DNA of 64,000 nt, taken from NCBI RefSeq assembly GCF_003121295.1, contig NZ_PHNC01000014.1, positions 88,594-152,593 on the forward strand, given 5' to 3'. Position 1 is the first letter of the stretch. Each line of letters opens with the position of its first letter. This DNA comes from Streptomyces orinoci. GTDB taxonomy: Bacteria > Actinomycetota > Actinomycetes > Streptomycetales > Streptomycetaceae. A model generated the notes under the pieces. It was given only the letters and a program-made list of their open reading frames with translations, searched no databases and had not been told where the DNA came from. The position numbers and the translations under genes were made by a program. Of the stretch, positions 51,177 to 58,566 are shown piece after piece.

Positions 51177-52024
51177 CCGAGATCAGTGAAGCGACGGACG
51201 GAGTACGGGACATGGCACAGGGCGCGGCACGGCTGACCGGCCACGGGCTGACCCTCGCCTATGACCGGCGCACCATCGCCGAGGGGCTGGACGTCGCCAT
51301 TCCGGACCGTTCCTTCACGGTCATCGTCGGCCCCAACGGCTGTGGCAAATCCACCCTGTTGCGGGCCCTGGCCCGGATGCTCAAGCCGGCCGCCGGAACG
51401 GTCCTGCTCGACGGCCAGGACATCGCCCGCCTCCCCGGCAAACAGGTGGCCCGCACCCTGGGCCTGCTGCCGCAGTCCTCGGTCGCCCCCGACGGCATCA
51501 CCGTTGCCGACCTGGTGGCCCGCGGCCGCTACCCGCACCAGAGCCTGCTGCGGCAGTGGTCACGGGAGGACGAGCGCATCGTCACCGAATCCATGGCCGC
51601 CACAGGCGTCGCCGAACTGGCCGACCGGCCGGTGGACGAACTCTCCGGCGGCCAGCGCCAACGCGTCTGGATCGCCATGGCCCTGGCCCAGCAGACCCCC
51701 CTGCTGCTGCTCGACGAGCCCACCACCTATCTGGACATCGCCCACCAGCTGGAAATCCTCGACCTGTGCGCCCGCCTCCACCGGGAGGAGGGCCGCACCC
51801 TGGTCGCCGTCCTGCACGACCTCAACCAGGCCGCGCGCTATGCCACCCATCTGATCGCCATGCGCGACGGACGTGTGCTCGCCGAGGGCACACCGGCGGA
51901 GGTGGTGACCGCCGAGCGGGTCGAAGAGATCTTCCGGCTGCCCTGCCGGGTGATCGACGACCCGGAGACGGGCACACCGCTGGTGGTACCGGCGGCGGTG
52001 CGGAGCCGGGTGGTGGTGGGGTAG
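51173..52024 (+). CDS. Iron-siderophore ABC transporter ATPase
   Basis: The ATG at 51173 overlaps the permease stop and gives 283 residues. The Walker A motif is VGPNGCGKSTLLRAL, the signature DELSGGQRQRVWIAMAL and Walker B LLLLDEPTTYLDI, followed by the H-loop LVAVLHDLNQAARY. It is the FecE-type energy unit of the importer. Confidence 0.94.
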   Translation: MTEISEATDGVRDMAQGAARLTGHGLTLAYDRRTIAEGLDVAIPDRSFTVIVGPNGCGKSTLLRALARMLKPAAGTVLLDGQDIARLPGKQVARTLGLLPQSSVAPDGITVADLVARGRYPHQSLLRQWSREDERIVTESMAATGVAELADRPVDELSGGQRQRVWIAMALAQQTPLLLLDEPTTYLDIAHQLEILDLCARLHREEGRTLVAVLHDLNQAARYATHLIAMRDGRVLAEGTPAEVVTAERVEEIFRLPCRVIDDPETGTPLVVPAAVRSRVVVG

Positions 52025-52038
52025 GGCGCCCCGCCGGT

Positions 52039-52072
52039 GCGGTGCCGCCGCGTGCCCACGCGGCGGAACCGC
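52039..52072. terminator. Terminator hairpin after the siderophore uptake operon
   Basis: CCGCCGCGTG and CACGCGGCGG form a perfect 10-base stem with a 2-base loop (52045-52066). The outer bases GCGGT and ACCGC extend it after one mismatch. It is the hairpin part of the dispersed intergenic element seen at 18984. Confidence 0.8.
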
Positions 52073-52185
52073 ATCTCCAACAGCGGCCGTCCCGCTGCCC
52101 CTTGTGGACGGGCCCCCGGACCCGGCATGACGTCCTCCCGGCCGGTCAGCCCGGCGCGGCGCCGGCCGGAAGGTACCGTCACGCC

Positions 52186-52584
52186 ATGTCCAAGACCGAA
52201 ATAGACCTGCTGACCGCCGAGTTCTTCGGCGCCTTCGACAACCGGGGCGGCAAGGCCGCCGATGTGGCGCGAATCCAGAGGCTGATGCTGCCGGGCGGCG
52301 TGATCGTCAACACCCGTCCGGCACTCACCGTTTACACCGTGGAGGATTTCATCGAGCCCCGCCGGCAGCTGCTGAGTGACGGCCGGCTGACCGAGTTCGC
52401 CGAGTGGGAAATCGCCGAACGAACCGAGATCGCGGGCGATATCGCCTCGCGGTTCAGCGAGTACCGCAAGTCGGGGATTCTCAACGGTGAGCCCTTCGAG
52501 GGCGGCGGCACCAAGAACCTGCAGTTCGTCCGGACTCCGGACGGCTGGCGGATCGCGGCGGTCGCCTGGTACGACCAGGACTGA
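52186..52584 (+). CDS. NTF2-like (DUF4440/SnoaL-type) protein
   Basis: The ATG at 52186 gives 132 residues. The pattern of an N-terminal helix (LLTAEFFGAFDNRGG) followed by strands ending in TKNLQFVRTPDGWRIAAVAW is that of the cone-shaped NTF2-like fold. Catalytic residues are not identifiable. It is 109 bases upstream of the flavoprotein gene on the same strand. Confidence 0.7.
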   Translation: MSKTEIDLLTAEFFGAFDNRGGKAADVARIQRLMLPGGVIVNTRPALTVYTVEDFIEPRRQLLSDGRLTEFAEWEIAERTEIAGDIASRFSEYRKSGILNGEPFEGGGTKNLQFVRTPDGWRIAAVAWYDQD

Positions 52585-52693
52585 GGCGGGCCGGCCACGC
52601 GATATTCATTGGTGTCTCCTGGCGTGGCCGTGTTTTCTTGGGCGGGTGCCGGATCTTCCGGCGCCCACTCATCCGCGTGCCAAGAGAGATCCC

Positions 52694-53806
52694 ATGCATT
52701 CAACTCACGCCCCACGAATCGCCATTGTCGGTGCCGGCCTCGGCGGCCTTGCCTGTGCCCGGGTCCTGCAGCTCCATGGCCGGCCGGTCACCGTCTTTGA
52801 ACGTGAGGCTTCGACCGGTGCCCGCCCCCAAGGCGGCAGCCTCGACATACATGCCGGCACCGGGCAGCTGGCACTGCGTGCGGCGGGTCTGCTCGACCGG
52901 TTCCGCGCCCTCGCCCGCCCGGAGAGCCAGGAGTGGCGCCTGCTCGACCCCGCCACCGCCGCCGTCCTGCCGGTCGCGGGGCCGCCCGCCCACGATGACG
53001 ACAGCCCGGAGATCGACCGCGGTCAGCTGCGCGGACTGCTCCTGGAGTCCCTCGCCGAGGGAACCGTCCGGTGGGACCGCGCCGTGGCCGGTGTCACGCC
53101 CCTGGAAAACGGCACCTGGCGGCTCCTGTTCGACGATGGGAGCACCGAGGAGGCCGATCTGGTGATCGGTGCGGACGGTGCCTGGTCGCGCATCCGCCCG
53201 GCGGTCTCGGACGCCACGCCCGGCTACAGCGGGGTCACCTTTATCGAGACCGGCCTCGACGACTGCGACACCCGCCATCCCGCCCTTGCCCGCCTGGTCG
53301 GCAACGGCACCATGCTGGCGAGCGCCGGCAGCAAGGCGCTGCTGGCCCAGCGCAACAGCGAGGGCCGGATCCGCGTCTATATCGCCTTCCGCGCCCCGCA
53401 GAACTGGCATCTGGCCGCCCGGGTGCCACTCGATGACACGGCGGCCGTCCGCGCGCATCTGCTGAGCATGTTCGAGGGCTGGGACGAGAGTCTGCTCGAC
53501 CTCATACGACACAACGACGGCGGATTCATCGACCGCCGCGTGTTCGTGCTGCCCGCTCCGCACACCTGGGAGCACGTCCCCGGCATCACGCTGCTGGGCG
53601 ACGCCGCGCATCTGATGCCCCCCGTGGGGCTCGGTGCGAACCTCGCCATGCTCGACGGTGCGGACCTCGCCCAGGCCCTGCTCAACGAATCCACCGTCGA
53701 TGACGCCATACGCGCCTATGAAAGCCTGATGCTGCCCCGCTCGGCCCGGGCCGCCCAGGACTGCGCCAAACTGCTCGACGAGCTCGTCCCGCCGGAAGGC
53801 TCCTGA
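52694..53806 (+). CDS. FAD-dependent monooxygenase, TetX-like
   Basis: The ATG at 52694 gives 370 residues. Flavoprotein motifs are IAIVGAGLGGLACARVL (Rossmann), DLVIGADGAWSRIR (DG motif) and GITLLGDAAHLMPPVGLGAN (GD motif). Sequence order and length fit the group that includes TetX tetracycline destructases and urate-type hydroxylases. The helix after the GD motif (LAMLDGADLAQAL) is like TetX. It may inactivate or tailor an aromatic compound; the substrate is unknown. Confidence 0.85.
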   Translation: MHSTHAPRIAIVGAGLGGLACARVLQLHGRPVTVFEREASTGARPQGGSLDIHAGTGQLALRAAGLLDRFRALARPESQEWRLLDPATAAVLPVAGPPAHDDDSPEIDRGQLRGLLLESLAEGTVRWDRAVAGVTPLENGTWRLLFDDGSTEEADLVIGADGAWSRIRPAVSDATPGYSGVTFIETGLDDCDTRHPALARLVGNGTMLASAGSKALLAQRNSEGRIRVYIAFRAPQNWHLAARVPLDDTAAVRAHLLSMFEGWDESLLDLIRHNDGGFIDRRVFVLPAPHTWEHVPGITLLGDAAHLMPPVGLGANLAMLDGADLAQALLNESTVDDAIRAYESLMLPRSARAAQDCAKLLDELVPPEGS

Positions 53807-53865
53807 GCGACGCAATGGCCACCGTGCGATGGGAATTCGCGCTGCCGTGGGGGCGGTGAACGGGG

Positions 53866-54969
53866 TCAGGACGAGGGCGTCGGTCCCTCCATCTGGTCGC
53901 TGATCCACTTCATGGGGCCGCTCATATTCGCGCCGTAGGTGGCGCCATTGTGTGTGCCGCCGGGTATCTCCCACAGCTTGGTGTGGACCGGGCCATGGCC
54001 GTAGGTCTTGATGAATTTCTTGGCGTCGGTCATGGTCGCCGCGTTCTCCCTGGTGCCGACCTGGAAGGCGAGATAGACATCCGGCCCGTTGGCGGCCGCC
54101 AGTTGCTTGGCCAGGATTTCCGGGTTGTTCTCCCGCATCTCCTTCAAGTGGCCTCGCCACAGCGGGGAGTCGGGCACGATGTCCGGTCCGTTGGCGATCG
54201 CGGCCTTGAATTTGTCCGGGTGCTTGAGCACCGACTTCAGGCTGGCGAAGCCTCCGGTGGAGGAGCCCATATAGGCCCAGCCGTCACGGGATTTCAGGGT
54301 GCGGAAGTTGGCCTTCATCAGGTCGGGGACGTCCTCCGTCAGCCAGGTGCCCATCTTCGGCTGGCCGGGGATGTCGCTGCCGTCCCAGTAGATGCCCTTG
54401 TCGTCGGGGCCGGGGTTGAGGACCGGCATGGCCAGCAGGAAGGGCTTGCCGATGCCCTGCTGGTACCACTTGGAGACGGCTTCCTGGAGGGAGAAGCCGC
54501 CGGGCTTGCCCATCCAGTAGTTGCTGTTGTAGCCGGGGCCACCGGGCAGGGCGATCATGACGGGGAAGCCGCTGGCGGCGAACTTGGGGTCGTCGGTGTA
54601 CTCCTTGGGCGCCCAGACCCACACCTTGCCCTTGTAGCCGGACTTCTTGCCGTCCAGGGTGACGACGCTGATATGGGTCCCGTCGTCCATGGTGTTGACG
54701 TTCTTGAACTCGGCTTTGGGGCCGGTCGGCAGCAGGGTCTTGGAGTCGCCGGGGTCGGCCGCCTTCCCCGGCTTGGCGCTGTCCGCCTGGTCGTAGCTGA
54801 CCGGATCGCCCTTGTCGGTGAAGGGCGGAATCTCGAAGTAGCTCATCACCGGCCAGGCGGCCAGCCCCAGCACGGCCAGGGACATCACCCCGATCAGCCA
54901 TCGCTTGGCACGGGACGCCCGCTGGCGCCCCCGGGACTGGTACCCGGCGGGTGGGTTCGGGTTCGGCAT
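53866..54969 (-). CDS. Membrane-anchored alpha/beta-hydrolase esterase
   Basis: The ATG at 54969 gives 367 residues (a GTG is three bases upstream). Basic residues are followed by one membrane anchor (WLIGVMSLAVLGLAAWPVM). A Lys/Asp-rich linker leads to an esterase D-type domain with the nucleophile elbow YMGSSTGGFAS and the final His in EIPGGTHNGATYG. It faces outside the membrane. The 5' end and leader have a truncated duplicate at 56731-56867. Confidence 0.82.
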   Translation of the reverse strand: MPNPNPPAGYQSRGRQRASRAKRWLIGVMSLAVLGLAAWPVMSYFEIPPFTDKGDPVSYDQADSAKPGKAADPGDSKTLLPTGPKAEFKNVNTMDDGTHISVVTLDGKKSGYKGKVWVWAPKEYTDDPKFAASGFPVMIALPGGPGYNSNYWMGKPGGFSLQEAVSKWYQQGIGKPFLLAMPVLNPGPDDKGIYWDGSDIPGQPKMGTWLTEDVPDLMKANFRTLKSRDGWAYMGSSTGGFASLKSVLKHPDKFKAAIANGPDIVPDSPLWRGHLKEMRENNPEILAKQLAAANGPDVYLAFQVGTRENAATMTDAKKFIKTYGHGPVHTKLWEIPGGTHNGATYGANMSGPMKWISDQMEGPTPSS

Positions 54970-55090
54970 CACATGGCTCCGGCTGGTGCGGTCGGTATCT
55001 ATACCTACGGATGACCGGCCGGGGCCGGAGGTTGCCCGCCGCGAGGGGTCACCGGGGCGTTGTCACCAAACGCTCACACGTCGCGGCGGG
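54907..55090 (-). repeat. Direct repeat A (esterase 5' end and leader)
   Basis: This stretch matches 56731-56867, with 46 bases (54957-55002, including the esterase start) absent from the other copy. Inside it CCCGCCGCGA (55035-55044) and TCGCGGCGGG (55081-55090) form a perfect 10-base inverted repeat around a 36-base loop. The gap up to the small frame at 55215 also holds a short stretch resembling the end of the gene at 56879. Confidence 0.7.
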
Positions 55091-55214
55091 CTGCTCCGGT
55101 GCCGTCTTGCGGTCCGCTTACTGCGTGGTGCAGCCCGGCGCGGTGATGATGGCGAGCTCTGCCGACGGCGGTGCAAGCCGGGCGAATTGGCAATTTTGGC
55201 CTTGCGGGGGCGCT

Positions 55215-55331
55215 TCAGCCACGAGTCACCTGATCTCCCGAGACTCCGGTCCCACTTTCAGCTGCGCGATCGGCTGGGGCAGCACCATCGGCAAGGTCGT
55301 CGTCGAGGTTGCTGATTTCGGTCCTACTCAT
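55215..55331 (-). CDS. Possible 38-residue small protein overlapping the deformylase stop
   Basis: An ATG at 55331 overlaps the last codons of the deformylase gene (sequence ATGAGTAGG contains both the start and the TAG stop). The frame encodes 38 residues rich in Asp, Ala and Gly (ISNLDDDLADGAAPADRAAE) and ends in TGA. There is no clear ribosome site, so it would depend on coupling. I do not recognise it; it could be a small acidic protein, a peptide precursor, or chance. Confidence 0.3.
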   Translation of the reverse strand: MSRTEISNLDDDLADGAAPADRAAESGTGVSGDQVTRG

Positions 55332-55887
55332 ACGCCCACGCTCGGCCGGTCTGCCGGTACTCCTCCACGGGGATCGGGTCGATCCCGGTTCGCATGCGGG
55401 CGGTGTACAGCAGGCCGTCGAGGTGGTCGATCTCATGGTGGATGAGACGGGCGAGACCGCGTTCGTACACCGTGGTCACTATCTCGCCGGTCAAACCCAT
55501 GGTCGCCACCGTGATCTTCAAGGGGCGGGGTACGAGGCCGCGGACGTCGAAGAAGCTCAGGCAGCCCTCGTACTGCTCATCCAACTCGCCGGAGTGGTTG
55601 ATGACCCGTGGGTTGAGCAGGATGATGGCGGGGGCGTCGCCGGGCGGCTGGACGACAGTGGCAGCGCGTGCGATGCCGATCTGTGGGGCGGCGATGCCCA
55701 TGCCCTTGGCGAAGGGGTGTACCTGGCTGATCCGTTCCATCGCGGCGAACAGTTCGTCGGTGATGCGCTCGGCCTCGTCGCGCTCGGCGGGCAGTTCGAA
55801 GGAGCGGGCCGGTTCGGCGAGGAGGCCGGCGCCGTGCTGGATGACTCCGAGGTCGCGCATTCGCTGGCTGGGCCGCACGTCAATCAC
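55324..55887 (-). CDS. def: Peptide deformylase
   Basis: The start is a GTG at 55887, six bases after AAGGGA, giving 187 residues. All three metal-site motifs are intact: GMGIAAPQIG, YEGCLSFF and HHEIDHLDG. It removes the formyl group from new proteins. It overlaps the end of a decayed XRE-regulator gene by 8 bases. Deformylases paired with such regulators in Streptomyces are usually extra copies. They can also confer actinonin resistance, which is an inference here. Confidence 0.9.
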   Translation of the reverse strand: MIDVRPSQRMRDLGVIQHGAGLLAEPARSFELPAERDEAERITDELFAAMERISQVHPFAKGMGIAAPQIGIARAATVVQPPGDAPAIILLNPRVINHSGELDEQYEGCLSFFDVRGLVPRPLKITVATMGLTGEIVTTVYERGLARLIHHEIDHLDGLLYTARMRTGIDPIPVEEYRQTGRAWAYE

Positions 55888-56599
55888 CTGAACTCCCTTG
55901 ATCCGTATCGGGTTCGGGCCGCGCCCGAAACCGCCATTCCAGACGGTACCGAGCATGCAGGGCGGTCATGGAGGTCTCGGTGCCCCATACGACGCGGTCG
56001 AGGGCGGCGGGGAAGGCGAGTTGGACTTCCAGTAGCTCGGTGTAGGCGTATTCGATCCACACGGACTCGCCGGGGTGGAGCGTGAAGCGGCCCTGCTCGT
56101 TGTCGAACAGCAGCCAGACCTCCTTGAAGGCGTCGCGGTCATGCTTGGCCTCCCAGCGCATCGTCTCGCCCCGACAGGTGGCCGCCGGCGCAAGTTCGTC
56201 CCAGGCCAACGGGTGTGCCCTGGGTGTTCCGCAGGCGTCGGCGCATGGTGAGCCGGTACTTGCTGCCGTCGTACTTGAGCCGCGCTGCGTCGTGCTCCAC
56301 GACGAGGGCCGATCCGGTCGAATACGGCTGCTCGGGGCGGCGCTGGACAGGTGGTGACGTCGCCGGCCGCCGGGTGCGGGCCCTGGCTGGTTCGTAATCG
56401 CGCCATCGCCGCCAGATCGCCTTGCCGGCGTTCAGTGCCTCGTCGGCGAGCCGGAGAACTCCTCGCTGGGCTTGTGGCGGCCGGACTCCACTTGGCTGAC
56501 GTAGGAGGGGGCGAATCCCATGGCCAGGGCTAACGCCCGCTTGGACATGCCGCGTTCCGTTCGCGTCGCCGGCCTTGCCGCCTGCGGAGCGTACCGCAC
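55880..56599 (-). pseudogene. Decayed XRE-family regulator
   Basis: The N-terminus is well preserved: a GTG at 56599, then RTERGMSKRALALAMGFAPS and YVSQVESGRHKPSEEF. The frame then shifts and stops within nine residues. Continuing in the next frame restores LADEALNAGKAIWRRWRDYE. Further fragments in changing frames read SALVVEHDAARLKYDGSKYR and, from 56209, WDELAPAATCRGETMRWEAK through RYRLEWRFRARPE. From memory of the intact family (about 270 residues), at least three internal segments are missing as well. The fragments are seen directly; the deletions are inferred from family knowledge. Confidence 0.75.
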
Positions 56600-56730
56600 C
56601 AAATCACCCTCATCGCCCGCTGCCTGGCCGAGGCGGCTGCGCTGCGGTGTGCCCGGCGTCTGGAGCCCGTCGCCGAGGCGGTGGTGATCCTGACCGCGAG
56701 CGAGGCCTGCATGAGGCCGCCGCTCTCCTC

Positions 56731-56867
56731 TGGCACGGGACACCCGCTGGCGCCCCCGGACCGGTAGTCGGCGGGTGGGTACTTACGGGTGGACCGAGTG
56801 GGCCGGAGGTTCCCCGCCGCGAGGGATTAATCGGCGTTGTCACGCAATGCTCACACATCGCGGCGGG
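56731..56867 (-). repeat. Direct repeat B (truncated esterase 5' end and leader)
   Basis: It begins TGGCACGGGACACCCGCTGG, against TGGCACGGGACGCCCGCTGG at 54907. It lacks the 46 bases holding the start codon. It keeps the 10-base inverted repeat (CCCGCCGCGA at 56813-56822, TCGCGGCGGG at 56858-56867) around a diverged 35-base loop. With copy A it brackets the deformylase and pseudogene. The bases between the pseudogene and this repeat (56600-56730) hold nothing else recognisable. Confidence 0.7.
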
Positions 56868-56878
56868 GAGCGCCGTGG

Positions 56879-57100
56879 CTATAGGGCTTGACGGGAGGAG
56901 TTGGCGATTCTGACCTTGGCGCTCAGCACCTCGTCGAATGTCGCCGGGCGCACCTCCGCCGGCTTGGCGTCCCACTCCAACCCGCCCTGTAGCGGGCGCA
57001 GTTGGATGAGCGCCTCCACATGGTCCATTACTTCCCCGATCGCATCACGAGCCGTGTCCACCACAAACGACCCACGCACGGGGACCTGCCGGGCACTCAC
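56879..57100 (-). CDS. Small conserved protein paired with an XRE regulator
   Basis: A GTG at 57100, six bases after AGGAGGT, gives 73 residues. The sequence (GSFVVDTARDAIGEVMDHVE, then GLEWDAKPAEVRPATFDEVL) belongs to a small actinobacterial family commonly found beside XRE regulators; its function is unknown to me. It is divergent from the XRE-TPR gene at 57241. A stretch resembling its C-terminus (AKVRIANS) recurs near 55190 next to repeat A. Confidence 0.65.
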   Translation of the reverse strand: MSARQVPVRGSFVVDTARDAIGEVMDHVEALIQLRPLQGGLEWDAKPAEVRPATFDEVLSAKVRIANSSRQAL

Positions 57101-57207
57101 CCGCTCACCTCCTGGTTGGCCATGCTCCCGGGCCGGTGACCGCACCTTTTGCGGGAGCCCTGTGTGTCCGGTCCACCATTGCGGGCACGAGCTGTTCGGA
57201 GCCATCC

Positions 57208-57234
57208 ATAGGTCCTATAGGGAGGCCCTATATT
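57208..57234 (+). promoter_or_regulatory. Leaderless promoter with nested palindromes
   Basis: ATAGGTCCTAT (57208-57218) overlaps ATAGGGAGGCCCTAT (57217-57231); both are perfect inverted repeats. The second runs into TATATT (57229-57234), a strong -10 whose predicted start falls on the ATG at 57241. An XRE protein bound here would block the promoter, so autoregulation is likely. Confidence 0.65.
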
Positions 57235-57240
57235 GGGCGC

Positions 57241-58488
57241 ATGGGGGATGACTCTCGGACCCTGTGGGCCCATCCACGTCTGGTCTCGGCACTGGCCCGT
57301 GACGACTGGGCGGCCGTCTTCCGTCTTTTCCGCCGGCTTGAGGGAGTCAGTCAGGCCAAGCTGGGCGAGCGGGTCGGTCTTGCGCAGTCCGATGTGTCCG
57401 ATATCGAGCGAGGCACGCGCCGGGTTACGTCCGTGGAGGTCCGGCGGCGGATCACTGAGGGGCTGTGCGTTCCGCCGGAGCTGCTGACCGGTGGTGCCCG
57501 TCCGCATTCCGGCCCGGTGGCCGGCCTGGCACTGCCGCAAATGGCCCCGGACGGCGATCTGCTGGCACGAGTGACCAGCGTGGTCAAGGGTTCAACCCGG
57601 GCGGATGCCCCGACCCTGGACTGGCTGGACCGTCTGCTGGCGGAGCACCGCCGAGCGGAGGATCTCATCGGTTCCCGGCCACTGGTCGATGTCATGCGCG
57701 AGCAATTGCGGACCGTCATGGATCTGCACCCGGATGCCGGGGGTCCGCTCGCGGACCGAGTGGTCCGGCTGGCTGCCGAGCACGCTCAGTTCCTGGCCTG
57801 GATGGCACAGGATCAGGGAGAGGCGGGCGCCGCTGTGGCGTGGTACGACCGGTCCCATGAGTGGGCCTTGGAGGCCGGTGACGCGAATATGGCGTCCACC
57901 ACGCTGAGTATGAAGGCACATCTGGCCTGGTCCGGGGGCCGTGGCACCCGTTGTATCCGGCTGGCCGAGGCGGCCAGGTGGTCGGCGCCCGGGGTATCGC
58001 GGGGTGTTCAGGGCATGGCGGCGCAAATGGCGGCGCGCGGATATGCGTTGAACGGGGACGGGAACGGCGCGCGGCGGCTGCTGGACGAAGCACGGGAACT
58101 GATCGCCGCGGCGGCCGGGCGGCCCGAGGACGAGCCGCCGTGGATGTACTTCTACGGTGAGACCTGGTTCACCCTGCAACGCGGAATGGCCGAACTGCAT
58201 TTGGGCGACTGGCAGCGGGCGATCGGGAATCTCACCACCGGGCTCGGTGAACTGCCCGATGATTTCCGGCGCGACAAGACCTGGTATCGCGCCTGCCTGG
58301 CGCACGCGCTGTCCGGTGCGGGCGAGACGTCCGAGGCACTGAAAGCCGCGCTGGACTGCCTGCCGGACGCTTCGGCCATTGGCCGTCCGCATTCCTGGGG
58401 AGAACTGCACAAGACCGCCGGGGTACTTATGCGCAAAGGAGCGAAAGAGGGCCGGGAACTGCTGGGAGCTCTGAGGGAGTTCGACTGA
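57241..58488 (+). CDS. XRE-family regulator with a C-terminal TPR-like domain
   Basis: The ATG at 57241 gives 415 residues. The helix-turn-helix is at residues about 30-85 (LFRRLEGVSQAKLGERVGLA then QSDVSDIERGTRRV). The remaining 300 residues are helical repeats of the TPR kind (YDRSHEWALEAGDANMAS, ARRLLDEARELIAAAAG). This architecture is common in Streptomyces regulators that bind small molecules or peptides. Translation is probably leaderless. The neighbour at 57100 is its likely partner. Confidence 0.85.
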   Translation: MGDDSRTLWAHPRLVSALARDDWAAVFRLFRRLEGVSQAKLGERVGLAQSDVSDIERGTRRVTSVEVRRRITEGLCVPPELLTGGARPHSGPVAGLALPQMAPDGDLLARVTSVVKGSTRADAPTLDWLDRLLAEHRRAEDLIGSRPLVDVMREQLRTVMDLHPDAGGPLADRVVRLAAEHAQFLAWMAQDQGEAGAAVAWYDRSHEWALEAGDANMASTTLSMKAHLAWSGGRGTRCIRLAEAARWSAPGVSRGVQGMAAQMAARGYALNGDGNGARRLLDEARELIAAAAGRPEDEPPWMYFYGETWFTLQRGMAELHLGDWQRAIGNLTTGLGELPDDFRRDKTWYRACLAHALSGAGETSEALKAALDCLPDASAIGRPHSWGELHKTAGVLMRKGAKEGRELLGALREFD

Positions 58489-58566
58489 CTGGTCGGCGCC
58501 AGGGGGCGGACGGACCGGAACGCCGGACGGGGCGTGCGGCCGCGTCCGGCGTTGGGGTCGGGTCGG

